Below, piece by piece: positions 23,510-36,349 of a stretch of 64,000 bases of DNA. The position numbers and the translations under genes are program-made. Under the pieces are notes generated by a model. That model worked only from the letters and a program-made list of their open reading frames with translations. It had not been told where the DNA came from and made no database searches. Where the stretch lies: the NCBI RefSeq assembly GCF_030272615.1, contig NC_081409.1:650848468-650912467 (forward strand), in the 5' to 3' direction. The stretch comes from Cryptomeria japonica (taxonomy: Eukaryota > Streptophyta > Pinopsida > Cupressales > Cupressaceae). How positions within the stretch are numbered: the first letter of the stretch is position 1; each line of letters begins with the position of its first letter.

Positions 23510-23989
23510 TCATCCTATCGACAAAAATTTGATTTGTCCTAAGTCAAGTAGTCTTCTTCTATGGTAGGATGTCTTGATAAATGATTTGTGGAGTTTGAAA
23601 CTAGTCATCTGACTATTTCTTTACCGTTTGTAACTGATCAACATGGATATGAAGGCCTACGTGCTATGACTCTGCTTCGATCAGAGATACAAAGATTTGG
23701 AGATTATCCCAAAAAGTCTATGCATTATTTATCAACTCAGTGAAGTAGGCTAGTCTCGAGCTAGCAAAGACTGTCAGTTGTCAGATTCTCTTTTTTCTCT
23801 TATCCATATGGTCCTATTGTTGTTAATGTTGATCATGTAAGGCCTCAATGTTTACCTAGATTGTTCTATCCTAATTATGCATGGCATCTTATTGTTGTTA
23901 AGTCTTCGATATTTCCCCTTCTAGCTCCTCCAATATATTTTGAATATGTTTCAACACACTAGCCCACTATAAGCAATATAGACAAAGCT

Positions 23990-24710
23990 CACTCATCTCT
24001 GTGGCAATCAATTTAGTCAGGACTAGTTGGGTCCCAAAGTTGCTGCGTAGAAGCACAACACTTCCTAGCCTCATCGTCCTTGTTTTTGTCAAACTCCTTT
24101 TGTACTTCGTATTCGATGTTATATGTCAAAACTCTATTGTCTTGAAGCAATACATCAATCAATAGCTGAAGGTGTTTAAGAGTGGGCGAAGAGGGGTCCC
24201 CTTTAATTTGCAGGAAGTGATTTTGTATGTCCATGATAATCTCATCCACTTTGTTTATTATTTCCATGCAGTCCTTTAATACTTCTTCTCAAGTTGTCTA
24301 TTGCAATATATCACCAAACTAAAACTTTTGTAAGTGTGATATCACCGATATAAACTTTTTTGCCTACTATTGAAATCTGAAATAGTTATGTTATGGTGTT
24401 TGGTCTCTATTGTGTGTGTTAGAATTTGTCGAATTTGAGCCATTGTTGATATATCAGTAGATTATGTCCCAATTGCTCCATTATGAGGTGGTGGAGGAGG
24501 GGGATTAGTCCCTAGGGGCTCCTTCAACTTTTGTGTTTTCTCCTCCTAACACAACACCTTGTAGGCCTTTGTGGTTACCACGGTAATCTCCATCTATGTA
24601 TTATGAGTTTCCCTCAATTCATCCAACATTAGCTTGTCTGACCTCTATTTGTTCTAGATTTAAGTGTGCAATTTCTGCTTCAACTTCTACAAATATGGTG
24701 GGGTCAGGTC
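23990..24710 (-). pseudogene. Element G C-terminal coding remnant
   Basis: Minus-strand open segments on the far side of the copia-2 insertion include KEPLGTNPPPPPPHNGAIGT and an 84-codon frame (24267-24013) with amphipathic MEIINKVDEIIMDIQNHFL. In the minus direction it follows the 38410-38725 remnant once copia-2 is removed. The family is not recognised. Confidence 0.3.
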
Positions 24711-24715
24711 TGGAG
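24711..24715. repeat. Copia-2 target-site duplication TGGAG (left)
   Basis: TGGAG immediately before TGTTAGGAACC; identical to 38405-38409. Confidence 0.93.
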
Positions 24716-25270
24716 TGTTAGGAACCGGGAAGGACAACTAAGAGGGGGTGGTGAATCAGTTGTCAATAGATTATAACCGAAAACAAATTATTCCAACTTA
24801 AAACTCAATGCCGGTAAAACAAATTAACACTTATAATATTACTGGTACAACTTAATGCATGAAATAGAAAGCAAAACAACATCCACCACACATGACACAA
24901 AGATTTTGAACCATGATGGGAAACCTTACCCATAATCAGATGATACTACTGCAGATACTAAGTAAATACAATAATGGGGTCTGCACATGCTGAAAGGCCA
25001 ACCGCCTAGAGCTCACTACTCAATCACAAAATTAGGAGTCTCACTGACTACACAGTTGGATGGTTAAATCCAATAATCAATGTACTACTTCAATTTAGCA
25101 TCTTCAATGCCAGATTCAGTACCGGTTTAAGCTTTGCGCATGAGGACCAAACACCTTCATAACATTTCATTCAACCTTAAGATAATATCTGCTTGATTTG
25201 CACAAGGATCTGCTTGTTTTCGCTCTTCACAATAATCTTTAATATACGCACACTTCTTCTAAATGAGATC
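24716..25270 (-). repeat. Copia-2 3' LTR, first part
   Basis: Aligns with 37286-37873 of the intact LTR. It lacks about 22 bases near 24907 present in the other copy (ATGGAAACCCTATAAGGGG region) and has a much shorter G run (five at 24743-24747). Homology stops after GAGATC. Confidence 0.9.
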
Positions 25271-25299
25271 TGTCATAAACCTCTTGATAGGACTAGCTA

Positions 25300-25300
25300 T

Positions 25301-25331
<31 letters not shown>
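25300..25331. repeat. (TAC)n microsatellite
   Basis: About ten uninterrupted TAC units near the left end of the insertion. Confidence 0.95.
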
Positions 25332-25433
25332 GCTATCATTGTTATGATTAATCTTATGAGTAAAGTTAGTTAGAGATGAAAAATTGAATAAGGATTGACT
25401 TATTTTAAAAAGAAGAATCAATATGTGGTGACA

Positions 25434-28400
25434 CACATGAGGTCATAAAATTATTTGGAAATTATTTATTTACTCAATATTCTAATTGAGCACATGGTGT
25501 AGGAGAACTAAGAAGATTCTAGAAACAAATTTCAAATTCAAATTTCAAATGCATGGTCGAATGTAACGACCACTATGACAAGTTGTAAGGAATGTGTCTT
25601 GCGTGGATGAATTGCAAATTCAAATTTAATATGCATGTAACCCCAACTTTTACATGGAATTATTTTGGGAAAAAGAATATGGAAATCAATTAATTCTTTG
25701 GTAGTGGGAAATGCTTCTCTTTTTCTATATATTGACTACTAGATTCTCGAAAGAGGAAAAAAAAAAGTTCATTCTTTTTCTTTTTTGTGATAAAATAGTC
25801 TTTGATTTCTTAAGAAATTAGTTGTAAGAGAAATTTCGTAGAAGTATTGCAGGATTTTAGAGGTTTTGGAGAATCCTTACCAGGCTACAAGGAAAGGATT
25901 GAAGAAGGATAGCTGGGAAAAGAGAAGGTGATCAACAATAGAGTCTTCATTTGATTACAGATTCAGGTTCCTCCTTCCCTACTTACTTGCATGTTCTTTT
26001 CTTTTTTTTTTAGTAGAGAAAAGAACGGGGGGGGTTACTTTTTATTTGCAAGCATATTATTTGAAATAACTTTATGTAGGTTTTGATATTTTATTTAAAT
26101 CAGAAAGAGGGCGGGTTAAGTAATATAGGAAATTGCATTCTCATCTCTCTTCAAGAAATCTCCTTCATTGTTTACAGATTTTAATAAAGGCAATACATTG
26201 CATGCTCTTGGATTTCTATAGAGAAAAAACACATATGCATGTATCTTTCCCTATTCCAAATTTTGATAGAGTAAATCTACATGCCCGTACAAAATAAATA
26301 TGTATATTTTGCCTTCATGTTGAATTAATAAGTTAGTAGGGTTCCTTCCAAAAAAAATATGTATACAAATGAAAATGTCAATTGAAAACCCATCCCTTGA
26401 TTTAATCCAATTATTTTATGTTTCCAAAATAAAATATAGATTAATAAAACATATATAGTAGAATAAAATAAAATAATAAAACACAAAATATTAATTGTCA
26501 TTATAGTTAAACTTTAGAGTATATATATATATATATGAGTGACACGTTAAAGCTTACATTAAAACTATAGTTCAATAGAAGCCCTTATGAAATGCTCTAA
26601 GAAAGCCATGTTGAAAACAAAGTAAGGCAAAGGTCTCCTATATGTGGAAGGAAATAGAAAGTTGTGTTTATATCCTTGTCAAACGGAAATACTATGCTAT
26701 GTAACTATGTTTGTAAAAACAAAAAAATATTTAGAGTTTTTTGTCATGTATCTCAAAAAGGGATGTAAGACCATAGTAAGATGGACAATTGTTGATAGAA
26801 AATACAGAATGAGGAGTTTTAAAACTTGCTTCTTAATGTAATAGTTATGAACTTATTCTGTGTGAGAAAATCTCATGTTCTGAACTGCAACTCTTTCACT
26901 TGTTTTTTTGTATCAGAAAGGAATTTGAATGAAGAGAAGTCTTTTAAGTTGTTTACTGAATTTTTTTAATAAAAAAGATAAAATAAGTTACATTTTCATT
27001 AGTAGTTCCCTACATACATATGCTTATATCTTAGTGGATAGGATTTCATACTGACATTCAATAATGAAAACTCTGTCATTATAGATGCTAAATAAAATAT
27101 ATTGTGCATTGATCATCTGGTAGTACAGACATTAGATTAAAAAAAAAAATGTATCTGTTCCTAGCATGAACACATTAAATGGTGAAAGAATGAAGTGGGT
27201 ATTTGTATATTACTTGAAAAATAAAGCATACTTTTACTTTTAGGAATTTTGCTCAGTAAATTTACATACTACCCTATAGGTAGGCATAGTTTGATTAAAC
27301 AAAATAGGTTTTGGGAACCAAGCCATTCGAATCTCACCCCTCTTTGATCACCCACAGGAAGATGTAGGAGTAAACCCAATTCCTTTTTCTTTCTTTTCCT
27401 TCCTGGAGGTTACAAGAGGGTCCTCTGGCTGAAGTTTTTATTTTATTTTGACCCTATTATTGATATCATTCTTGTAGCGCCACCATCCCTCCTCCTTCAT
27501 GTTGCCCTTCCCCATGCCTCTAAAATGTGCAATCTTTGGATTTGCAAGCTATAGATCTACATTGAGTGAGCAAATCATGATAAACCAATTAAAAAAAAAA
27601 ACATAGAGAAACAATGTTAAGGTAAATGAAATTATATAAAAACAAAATCTCACAAAGAAAACAAATAAAAGAAAACAACAATATTTTTTTTCCTTGCACC
27701 CCTGTTGTGGTAATAGCCTCCTCTTCATAGATAAATTCTTCCTGTCATGGTGATCAATACCAGTAGAACCCTGGTTGCCTCATGTCTAATTCTCACAAGA
27801 AAAATAAAGGGGTAAGTAAAGGAAATCCTTACGGATTTTTAGGGCTTTTAAGAAAATGCTATTTTTCTTTTTTAAATATTTCCTTGGACTTTCCTGTGAA
27901 TGACATTCTTTTTATTTTATTTTATTTTATTTTATTTACTAAATGATTAAAAGCTTTATTTATTTTCATCTTATAATATTTAAGGGGAGTGAATTGGGGA
28001 TAATTTCAAAATAAATTTCAAGATTAGGAAAAAAACATCCTTTCTCGCGTGGCATGTTAGAATAAAGTTGCCTTTTTAATTAATAAATTCCTTTTCTTTT
28101 AAACTTTTCTCTTTTATAATGTTTCCCCTTTTCATAAAGAAAAAGTAATGTAGTGTTGCATTAAAAATATAAATAAAAAATAAAAATCATGATGATTGGG
28201 TGGGGATTATGAAATTGATTTATTTATGTATAGAATTGAATATTATTATTACTTTATTTCCTCATTAAAGATATAAAAAGAGAATAAAAAAAAAAAGATC
28301 AAAGTTTTGTGGGCAAGGGAATATATCATTTAAATAAATATAATGACTTTATAAATATAATAAAAAAGAAATATTAGAGGTAAAATATATGTAAAAAATA

Positions 28401-29238
28401 AATAATAATATTATACATTTATATGGTGTGGATTATGTACCTAAGTTTATATATTTAAGTTTTGAGAGTCATTATAATTTATCAAATTTCATATAATATG
28501 TAATCATAGATATTGTCAAAGAGTCATTCAAATATTATTTCTAAATCTAGTATCATTGTCTTTCGTAATAAAGGATATAGATACAGTTATTATTTGTAGA
28601 ATGTATCCAACGATAAAGTTAACGTTAATCCAAGTGGAAGGAGTAATTAGTTATCACTTTATAATCTTGCAAAGGTATTAGTTCAAAAGCAACTAGAAGC
28701 TTATTGATTAGAATTGTTTATTAGGACACTTAGTATTATTTACTTGGTTAACTAGTAAGTGTTTACACTCTTGTCTAATCTCTTTTTTAAACAATTAGTA
28801 ACTAAGAATAATGTGGTTAATTTGAAGCTTATTATTGAATAGTTGTTTCCTCTTCCCTTCAACAAGTGAGTACTAAATTCTTTTCCAAAGTATAATTATT
28901 TGATAATTTAAATTCTATTTCAAGCAATTTAGTAGCTTTCAAGTATTAGGATTCACATTTGAAGTAGTGTTATCATTTGTAGATGAAATTTGTATTGCTT
29001 CATATGAAAGAATTAGTTGAGATTATTATTAAGTACTTTTCACTTCAAACAAGTAGGTGTTAAAATTCATTTCCAAATTCTTGCTATTCAATCATTTAAT
29101 TTTCTTTCAAGCAAATCAGTACTAGGATTCATACTTATTGTGTAATGGTTTGTCAAAAACAATTATAACTTGCAAGTAATTCAAATCATTTTCATAAGTT
29201 ATCTTTGAAAGTATCATGGTTTCCAAGCAATTACTGAT
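25434..29238. other. AT-rich part of the insertion, LTR-promoter-like start
   Basis: TGTGGTGACACACATG at 25434 resembles an LTR start and is followed by a TATATATTG box at about 25724. The rest holds homopolymers, a (TTTTA)n run near 27910-27940 and degenerate AAGCAATTTAGTA/AGTATTAGGATTCA phrases at 28860-29240. The longest frames are under 70 codons and unremarkable. Confidence 0.35.
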
Positions 29239-30708
29239 TGTATGCGGGAAAAGCGGGTCGATAGAACTCAATATGTGAAAAACGGAGCTCTAAGGAGCCT
29301 TGCTCACACACCCACAGGACTTCTTGGTGCAAGCTATGGAGTCATGAAGTATGGCTCAACTTCCCAAGGCTGGTTCTATGGTTCTCTATCTTGCACAGTC
29401 CTTCAAATCAATGTTTTTGCTCTCAGATCACTGAGCAAAATGGTTTAGGGATGACAAATGCAAGAACAAGGGATGTTTTGTTGATTTTAAGATGAGATGC
29501 ATTCTAAGCTATGCATGATGCTACAAATGCAATAAACTAGCTATAAGATGACAAGGTTAGTAAACAAGACTATCCTAGCATACTATATTAGTTTATGATT
29601 TAAGCTAAATGATAAGGAACATACTCTAAATTTGCATATTTAGATTAATTCCTATTTAAAAGAGAGGCTAAATGATGAGCATATAAGAAATATGAAAGCT
29701 TGAATGGATTTGAGTATAAGTGTGATGCTAAAAACTTGGATGATATCTGAAAATGGAGGAATGAGAGCTCTATTTATAGCAAAAATAGGGCAATGGATGG
29801 CCAGGATTGAAAGAATTAATCAATGGCTAAGTTTGAAAGTTGGGAATCCATGTTTGCAATTGGCACCAATGAAATGGTGACAATTGTCAACATAAGGTTG
29901 GTTGAGAGGAGATGTAAGAAGCATTAAATGCTTGAGAAGACTTCATGGTTACCCTAGGGGTTAAGGGTTAAGGTTAAGTTAGGGTTATCCATTGGATAAA
30001 GCTTTTACCCAAAGGATTAACTCTTGTGCAAAGGTTTAAGGATAACTATGGTCAAAGCAATAAATGCTTGATGAGACCCTTGGGTTACATGGAGGTTGAG
30101 TTTATAGAAATTCTTTAACCATGTAAGAGGGTTGAGTTAACCATTAATGGTTATGAAGACTTTGGGGATAAATTTGTAAGAGTCCTTCCAAATTTGGGGG
30201 TATTCAACAAGTTAGCTTGTTGAATGGATAAAGGCTTTAATGTCTTTTGAAAACTTTACTCCAAATTTGACAAGTGACCTCCTCATATTTAGGGAAATGG
30301 GATAATGGATGGGTTTGGGTTAATTAATCAGGATTAGAAGAATCTAGAAGGGGTTAGAAAGAGGGTTTAGGATGCAAGTGGGAGGTGTAGGATTTTGCAA
30401 GTGGGTGAGGAAAAATAGAATTAATTTAAAATAAATTGTTTTATTTCTATTTGGTTGGAATTAAATAAATTAAATTTATTTAATTTAGGATAACTATTTT
30501 AATTAAATTTGAATTTAATTAAAAAGTGGACATGGGCTTTAATTGAATAAAATGAATTTATCCTATTAAATGGTATAGTGAATTTAATTGAGTAATTTAC
30601 TTAATTAAATAGAAGAATGTGGGTAATTTAATTAAATTGGATTTAATTAAATAGAGAAATGAACATAAAATATTCATTTACGAATATGGTCATTTTTATA
30701 CGTCTACA
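29239..30708 (-). repeat. Possible solo LTR, 1.47 kb
   Basis: On the minus strand it begins TGTAGACGTATAAAAATGAC and ends CCCGCATACA, with DNA of similar character on both sides, as if one region had been interrupted. The flanks (CTGAT and GTAAT) do not form a convincing duplication. The repeated AATTAAATTTGAATTTAATT near 30500 is typical of conifer LTR U3 regions in my recollection. Confidence 0.3.
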
Positions 30709-31249
30709 GTAATTTCATGTATTTAGTTCAAGTTTTCGATTTTTTAATTATCATAACTTTCCTTCAAAGAAAATACTATTCCAAGTAGTCGATTTGCTTA
30801 TGTTCCTTTCAATTACATAAAATTCATACTTTAGTTTTTAAATTCAAGCGATAATTCCTTGTATATAATAGTTTATTTTTCATAATTGTATTGGTATACT
30901 GCTTCATTTAATATTCATGAATTCAAAGTTAAATTCCTAGTTAGATAACTAAACAAGAGGAGTTGAAACCAAAAATTAGCGGCGTTCGGTATCTATGGTG
31001 CCTCTGGGTCACACTTATGGGTAATGTCGTCATGTTGAACTACTGCACTTAACGCCTAATAAAGTTGCAATAACAGTGTTTGTGGCATCGTCCCTCTAAA
31101 TCGTCGGGGAGAAATAAGGGTCATTTGGAAGTTAAAATCCAAGGGGTAGGTAATCCCCCTTGGATAGATAATCTAAAAAGATTAATTTTTAAATGAATTT
31201 ACATGCAATCAGTTGAACTTTACATAATCCCATTAGGGTTTGGATGTGT

Positions 31250-31640
31250 GTGAAGATCTTGAAAATTTATTTTATCTTGATGATTTCAACAGATGATAAC
31301 GGATTAAGGGTGACCTATTTAATAGGAAATAGGACTTAGTTGTTTTAGGACACAAGCAGAAGGCCACCTTAAGCTTTTTTGCTATAGAGCTACCATCGTG
31401 GGTAGCAACCACAAAGAAACTGTCTAGGACATTGGCCCTAGAAAGGGTTGTGTACCCACCAAACAGTTTACATTAAACCATAGTTAAAAACCAGAACTAC
31501 ATACTTTATGCCTTGATCTCGTGCCGAAACGGGTATGTAGGCAGTCTAGGGATGGAGTTGTCCCTTGTACTCAGGCATTCGGGGATGGGGATTAGGATTT
31601 GGTTTTGGGTGAGTAGTTGGTTCTTGAAGCTCCTTGGTCT
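31250..31640 (+). repeat. Gypsy Tat-like LTR U5 fragment
   Basis: CCTTGATCTCGTGCCGAAACGG followed by GTATGTAGGCAGTC resembles the conserved 'ACGTAGGCAG' segment in R/U5 of plant Tat/Ogre gypsy LTRs. No PBS follows directly. Confidence 0.35.
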
Positions 31641-31894
31641 TTTAATCAAATGGTGCAAATACTAATTGAAAGGTTAAAATTAATTCAATGCATACTCAAA
31701 AGGAATCTCGTTTGGATTCGCTTGACTTCTTGAGGCTTTAGGCCGAATTTCAAGGCTAAACTCAAGCTTGTTTATGTAATTATTTTAATACTCCTAAGGT
31801 CAGCGACCTGAGTGCACTCCTAGTAGGGGAGTGTAGTCTTTAGAGAGTGGCTCAGGACCGGATGGTCCTGATCCATCTAAAGTCTCTAGCCAGA

Positions 31895-32100
31895 GCATAT
31901 CCTATTCTTATGAATAGATGCCTACCCCATTTGGGTAGATGCCTATCCCGGATTGGATAGATGAAACCTCTTGTCCTGTATGGACAAATGCCTAACCCGT
32001 ATGGTTAGATGCCTAGTCTCATATGGATAGATGCCTAACCCATATGGTTAGATGCCCATCTCAGTTGGATGGATGCCTCTCTCATTTGGAAAGATGTACC
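31895..32100. repeat. 24-bp minisatellite, about eight units
   Basis: Units of the form GGTTAGATGCCTAACCCATAT. Within most units AACC/GGTT or CCC/GGG bases flank the junction, so each can form a small stem. Differences between units are substitutions, with little length change. Confidence 0.85.
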
Positions 32101-32220
32101 TGAGTATGTGATTGAATAAAAAATAAATAAGAATAAGTAAGAATAAGAAATCAATATTTTTATATATTAAAAAAAAACTATTGAGTTTTTGGATTAAGTG
32201 AAGTGGGTTATTACATGTTA

Positions 32221-32752
32221 CAATTATTTATACAAAACCTAAGACATAATCATTAGGTTGGCTCCCAAAAGATAATACATTTAAATCAATTACAAAATAA
32301 GTTGGTACAATACAATATGTCGGCCTCAATACATTTACACATTATCCAATCAATAAACCATTTCCAAAATGTGTCATGTAGATCTAGAACATGATTTCTT
32401 ATGCCGGTTCATAACCTGGACCTATCTGTCGGTTAAGCCAAATATGTGAACCCAATCAGTCCAATATGCAAAACACCAAATGCAAACATCCAATCCATGT
32501 CTTCGACATAACCAAATGATCTCCAAATGATAACAAGTCATCATCACCTTCCTGAGCTACCGATGAAACATATACCGATAACTGTGCATAAGCCAATATC
32601 CATACCGGCACCACAATGTGTGGGTTCATCAACAAACGAATATAACCAGAGTGCCAAATCAACAATGTAGGCCTCCAGAAAGATAAGTGTTGACATCAAT
32701 GACAAAACCAATGTAACACATGACAAAGTCATCCATAATACCAACAATCTCC
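32221..32752 (-). repeat. Copia-2 3' LTR, second part
   Basis: Aligns with 37877-38404 with few differences and ends ATAATACCAACA beside the polypurine tract. The minus-strand TATAAATA (32232-32225) is the LTR TATA box. Confidence 0.92.
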
Positions 32753-32766
32753 CCCTTTGGCATTGA
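32753..32766 (-). other. Copia-2 polypurine tract
   Basis: The minus strand reads CCAAAGGGGGAGAT directly before the LTR start TGTTGG, the standard copia plus-strand primer. The next 300 bases (32767-33071) are untranslated and contain a second C-rich run near 32925. Confidence 0.85.
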
Positions 32767-33071
32767 TGGCAATACTAGATGGAAAAACATCTAAGTGCCA
32801 CAAACAGAATGCCAACAATCTCCTTTAAACAAGTCAACACAAAGTTGTGTACCAAAAACATAAACAATATAACCAAAACCAAAATACATCTCCAAAGTAC
32901 AATGTTTTTTCATAGACATCTCTCCCCCTTTGACATCAAATGCCAAAGCAGTTAAAAATCAAAACATAACATACAACTAACTACTCCCCTTGAGCGTTAG
33001 CTCTCCTTCATCAAAACCGGAATTTTTTTTTTTCTATTAGTCCCTGCTGGTTTGATGTCAATCTGCATCAT

Positions 33072-34700
33072 TTAAGTCTCTGTCGGTGGGGTGATTACCC
33101 CAAGCTTCTCTCTGAGATATTCAAATGTTTCCTTAAGCAAAGGCTTTGTAAAAATATCTGCAACTTGCTCTTTAGTGTTCACATAAACCAATCTCACTTC
33201 ATTTGCTTCAATGTTTTCTTTCAAAAAATTATACTTAATAGAAACATGCTTTGTTTTAGAGTGAAATACTGGATTCTTTGATATATCTATTGCTGCTAAG
33301 TTATCATAGTAAATAATTATCAGTTCATTGCATTTTACCTTGATATCTTTCAATATTTGCTTGATCCATAATACCTAAGTGCAATTAGTTGTTGCTGCAA
33401 CATATTATGCTTTTGTTGTAGATAGTGATGTGTAGGTCTGCTTCTTGCCGGTCCGTGAAATTAATCTTCTGCCAAGAAAGAATGCTCCACTAGTGATACT
33501 CTTTCTGTCATCCACATCTCCTGCCCAATTTGCATCTGTATATGCACATAACTCAAAATTGTCATCCTTAGGATACCATAAACCAAGATTTGTTGTCCCT
33601 TGCAGGTACCGGAAAATCTTTTTTACTACAGTTTCATGATTTTCTTTAGGATTGCTTTGAAATCTTGAAACAATAAATACGACATTCATTATATTAGGTC
33701 TGGTTTGTGTCGAATACAGTAACCCTCCAATCATAGATTTGTACCTTGTCGGATTTATAGGAGCTGAATCATCCTTTGATATCAATTTATTTGTTGTAGT
33801 CATAGGAGTGCTTATCGGTTTGGAGTTTTCAATTCCAAATTTCTTCAAAAGTTCCTTCAAGTATTTTTTTTGACAAATGAATATACCTTTATATGTTTGA
33901 GAAATCTACAAACCTAGAAATTTTTTTATCTCTCCAATCATAAACATTTCAAATTCTTCCCGCATCTTATTAGCAAAGTCTTTGCATAACTCTTCTCCTC
34001 CAAAAATGATATCATCCACACATACTTCAATAACCAAAATGTCATCATTGCTAATTTTGTAATACAAATTATTGTCAGCATTACTTTTTGTGTATCCTAG
34101 CTTTAAAAGATATTTATCCAGTCTAGCATATCAAGCTTTGGGAGCTTGCTTCAATCCATATAAAACTTTTCTTAATCTGCAAACCATATCCTTATCATCT
34201 GTTAATAAAAATTCACCAAGCTGCTCAATGTAAACTTCTTCTTCAAGATCTCCATTCAAAAATGCACATTTTACATCCATCTGATAAACTTTGTAGTTCT
34301 TGTGAGCTGCAAATGCAAGAAACAGTCTCACTGCTTCAATTTTGGCTACCGGTGCAAAAGTTTCATTATAATCAATTCTTTCTTTCTGAGAATAACCTTT
34401 ACAAACTAATATTGCTTTGTTTCTGATTACTTCATCGTCTTCATTAAGTTTATTTCTAAAATCTCATTTAGTTCCAATTATATTTTTGTCTTTAGGCTGG
34501 GGAACTAATGTCCAAGTATTATTCTTTTCAATCTGTTATAATTCTTCTTCCATTGCTTTTATCCAATGTTTATCTTGACATGCTTCAACAACTGATGTTG
34601 GTTCAACTTGAGAAATTAAACATACCTCTTCATTCTTTAATCTTCCTCTTGTTGTAACACCTTGATTTTTATTTCCAATTATCTGATTTTCTGAATGATT
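33072..34700 (-). pseudogene. Copia-2 reverse transcriptase and RNase H
   Basis: RT begins with KNNTWTLVPQPKDKN and includes [11 protein letters not shown] (about 34280), YGLKQAPKA (34140) and the catalytic VDD in CVDDIIFGG (34019-34011). RNase H shows YTDANWAGDVDDRKS (about 33530) and the C-terminal YVNTKEQVADIFTKPL (33180). The usual TDADWAG reads TDANWAG here. Stops occur near 34460, 34130, 33905, 33403 and 33375. The protein ends at 33072, 306 bp before the LTR. Confidence 0.93.
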
Positions 34701-34709
34701 CAATCTTAC

Positions 34710-36000
34710 CTACCTGGGATTATTCTGATTTCCATTCACAGGTTGTTGTTCTTTAGTCACAGTTGAGTTCTCTGATGATGCCGATGTGATTGGTTCTTCA
34801 TTCTGTTCTGCTGCAATCCGTGTCGGTTTATTTATAATCATTTTTACTGTCGTTTCAGAACTTATAGATCTTGATTCTCCTCTAAAATATTCATCTATCT
34901 TCACATTAGTACTTTCAATGATTTTTTGCAATCTTTTATTATAACATCTATATGTCTTGCTTCTAGTTGAATAACCAAGAAATATTCCTTCATCACTTCT
35001 AGGATCAAATTTGCCAATAAACTCATCTCTCCTAATATAACATTTGTTTCCAAATATTCTGAAATATTTAAGAGTAGGAATATAACCGAACCATACTTCA
35101 TAAGGGGTTTTACCGGTTTCACCTTTGATGTGAAGTCTGTTGAAAGTATAAACCGTTGTATTTACTGCTTCTCTCTAATACCTATGAGGTAGATTTGTTT
35201 CCATCATCATGATTTTTGTTGCATCCAGTATAGTTTTGTTCTTCCTTTCCACAACTCCATTCTGTTGGGGTGTCTGGGGTGTTGATAGTTGTCTTTTGAT
35301 TCCATTCTCTTCACAGTATGCATTGAATTCCCTAGATGTGAATTATTCTCCTTGATCAGATCTCAAACATTTGATTTTCTTGCCGGTTTCATTCTCTACC
35401 ATTGCCTTGTACATCTTGAATCTCCCAAAAGCTTCTAATTTCTCCCTGAGAAAAGTAACCCAATACATTCTTGAATAATCATCAATTATTAGCATAAAAT
35501 ATCTATCACCTTGAGGACTCCTTGTTCTTGCTAGACCACATAAATCAATATGAATTAAATCAAGAATATTATTGGATTTCTCATAAATGCTCTTAAATGT
35601 TGTTCTAACTTGCTTTCCCATTTGACATTCCTTACATACCGGATTATGAGGTTTCACAATCTTAGGTAAATCCATTACTGCCTTGGTTGAATTGATTTTT
35701 ACAATGCAATCAAAATTCACATGACAGAGTCTTTTATGTCATAACCAACTTTCATCAATCTGAGCAATCAAAGATGTCTTATCACTAGTATTCAAATGAA
35801 AGATATTATTTTTAGTCTGATTACCGGTTGCAATCTCCAATCCAGTTCGGTTTATGATTTTGCATTTTCCATTCTTGAATTGTAATTGAAATCTTCTTTC
35901 CACTAACTGACCAACACTCAAAAGATTATGCTTTAAACCTTTAACATAATAAACATTGCCAATATTGTGCTTACCATCCAAAGATATAGTGCCTCTTCCT
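34710..36000 (-). pseudogene. Copia-2 GAG-pre-integrase and integrase
   Basis: In order: NVYYVKGLKHNLLSVGQL (35950), the zinc region with NPVCKECQMGKQ (about 35630), the core with LIIDDYSRMYWV, RSDQGE followed by an in-frame TAA near 35347, NGVVERKN (about 35250), then YEVWFGYIPTLKYFRIFG and the variable tail ending at 34710. The D-D-E residues are all present. Only stops (35347, 35179 and between blocks) spoil the frame. Confidence 0.92.
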
Positions 36001-36345
36001 TTGATTAAACAAGCTTTGTCATCTCCAAATCTTACTTAACCTTCATGATATTCCTGTAATGGTAAGAATTTGCTTTTATCACCAGTCATATGATGCGAGC
36101 ATCCACTATCAATGATCCATTCATCATTTTCTTCAATTTTTGTTGCTAATGCCTGCTCTACCGGTTTGACAATAGGTGTCGATTGATCTTCTTTTATTGC
36201 GACAAATGCCCATCCACTATCTGTTGGATATCCACTAGAATCATCTGTAACACCTTCATCTGCATAGTAACATGACTTATCTCTGTTTTTCTTAAATTTG
36301 TATCTTTGATATTGAGGGTTAGGCTTATATGTTCTCTATGCCTCA
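36001..36345 (-). pseudogene. Copia-2 aspartic protease, intact DSG
   Basis: WIIDSGCSHHMTGDKS carries the catalytic Asp-Ser-Gly at 36110-36102. It processes Gag-Pol in the particle. An in-frame TAA at about 36038 and another near 36340 flank the domain, so the protease itself would not be released from a full precursor. Confidence 0.9.
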
Positions 36346-36349
36346 TCTC

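Larger units (their letters stand above)
25271..32220. mobile_element. 6.95-kb insertion in the copia-2 3' LTR, type unresolved
   Basis: The intact LTR shows that GAGATC (25270) should be followed three bases later by CAATTATTTA (32221). The DNA between is foreign. It starts TGTCATAAACC but has no clear target duplication. It contains very AT-rich DNA (25,340-29,000), a possible solo LTR (29239-30708), an LTR U5-like segment of gypsy Tat type (31250-31640) and a 24-bp minisatellite. No enzyme motif is seen, so it is probably several nested or degraded LTR pieces. Confidence 0.7.
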
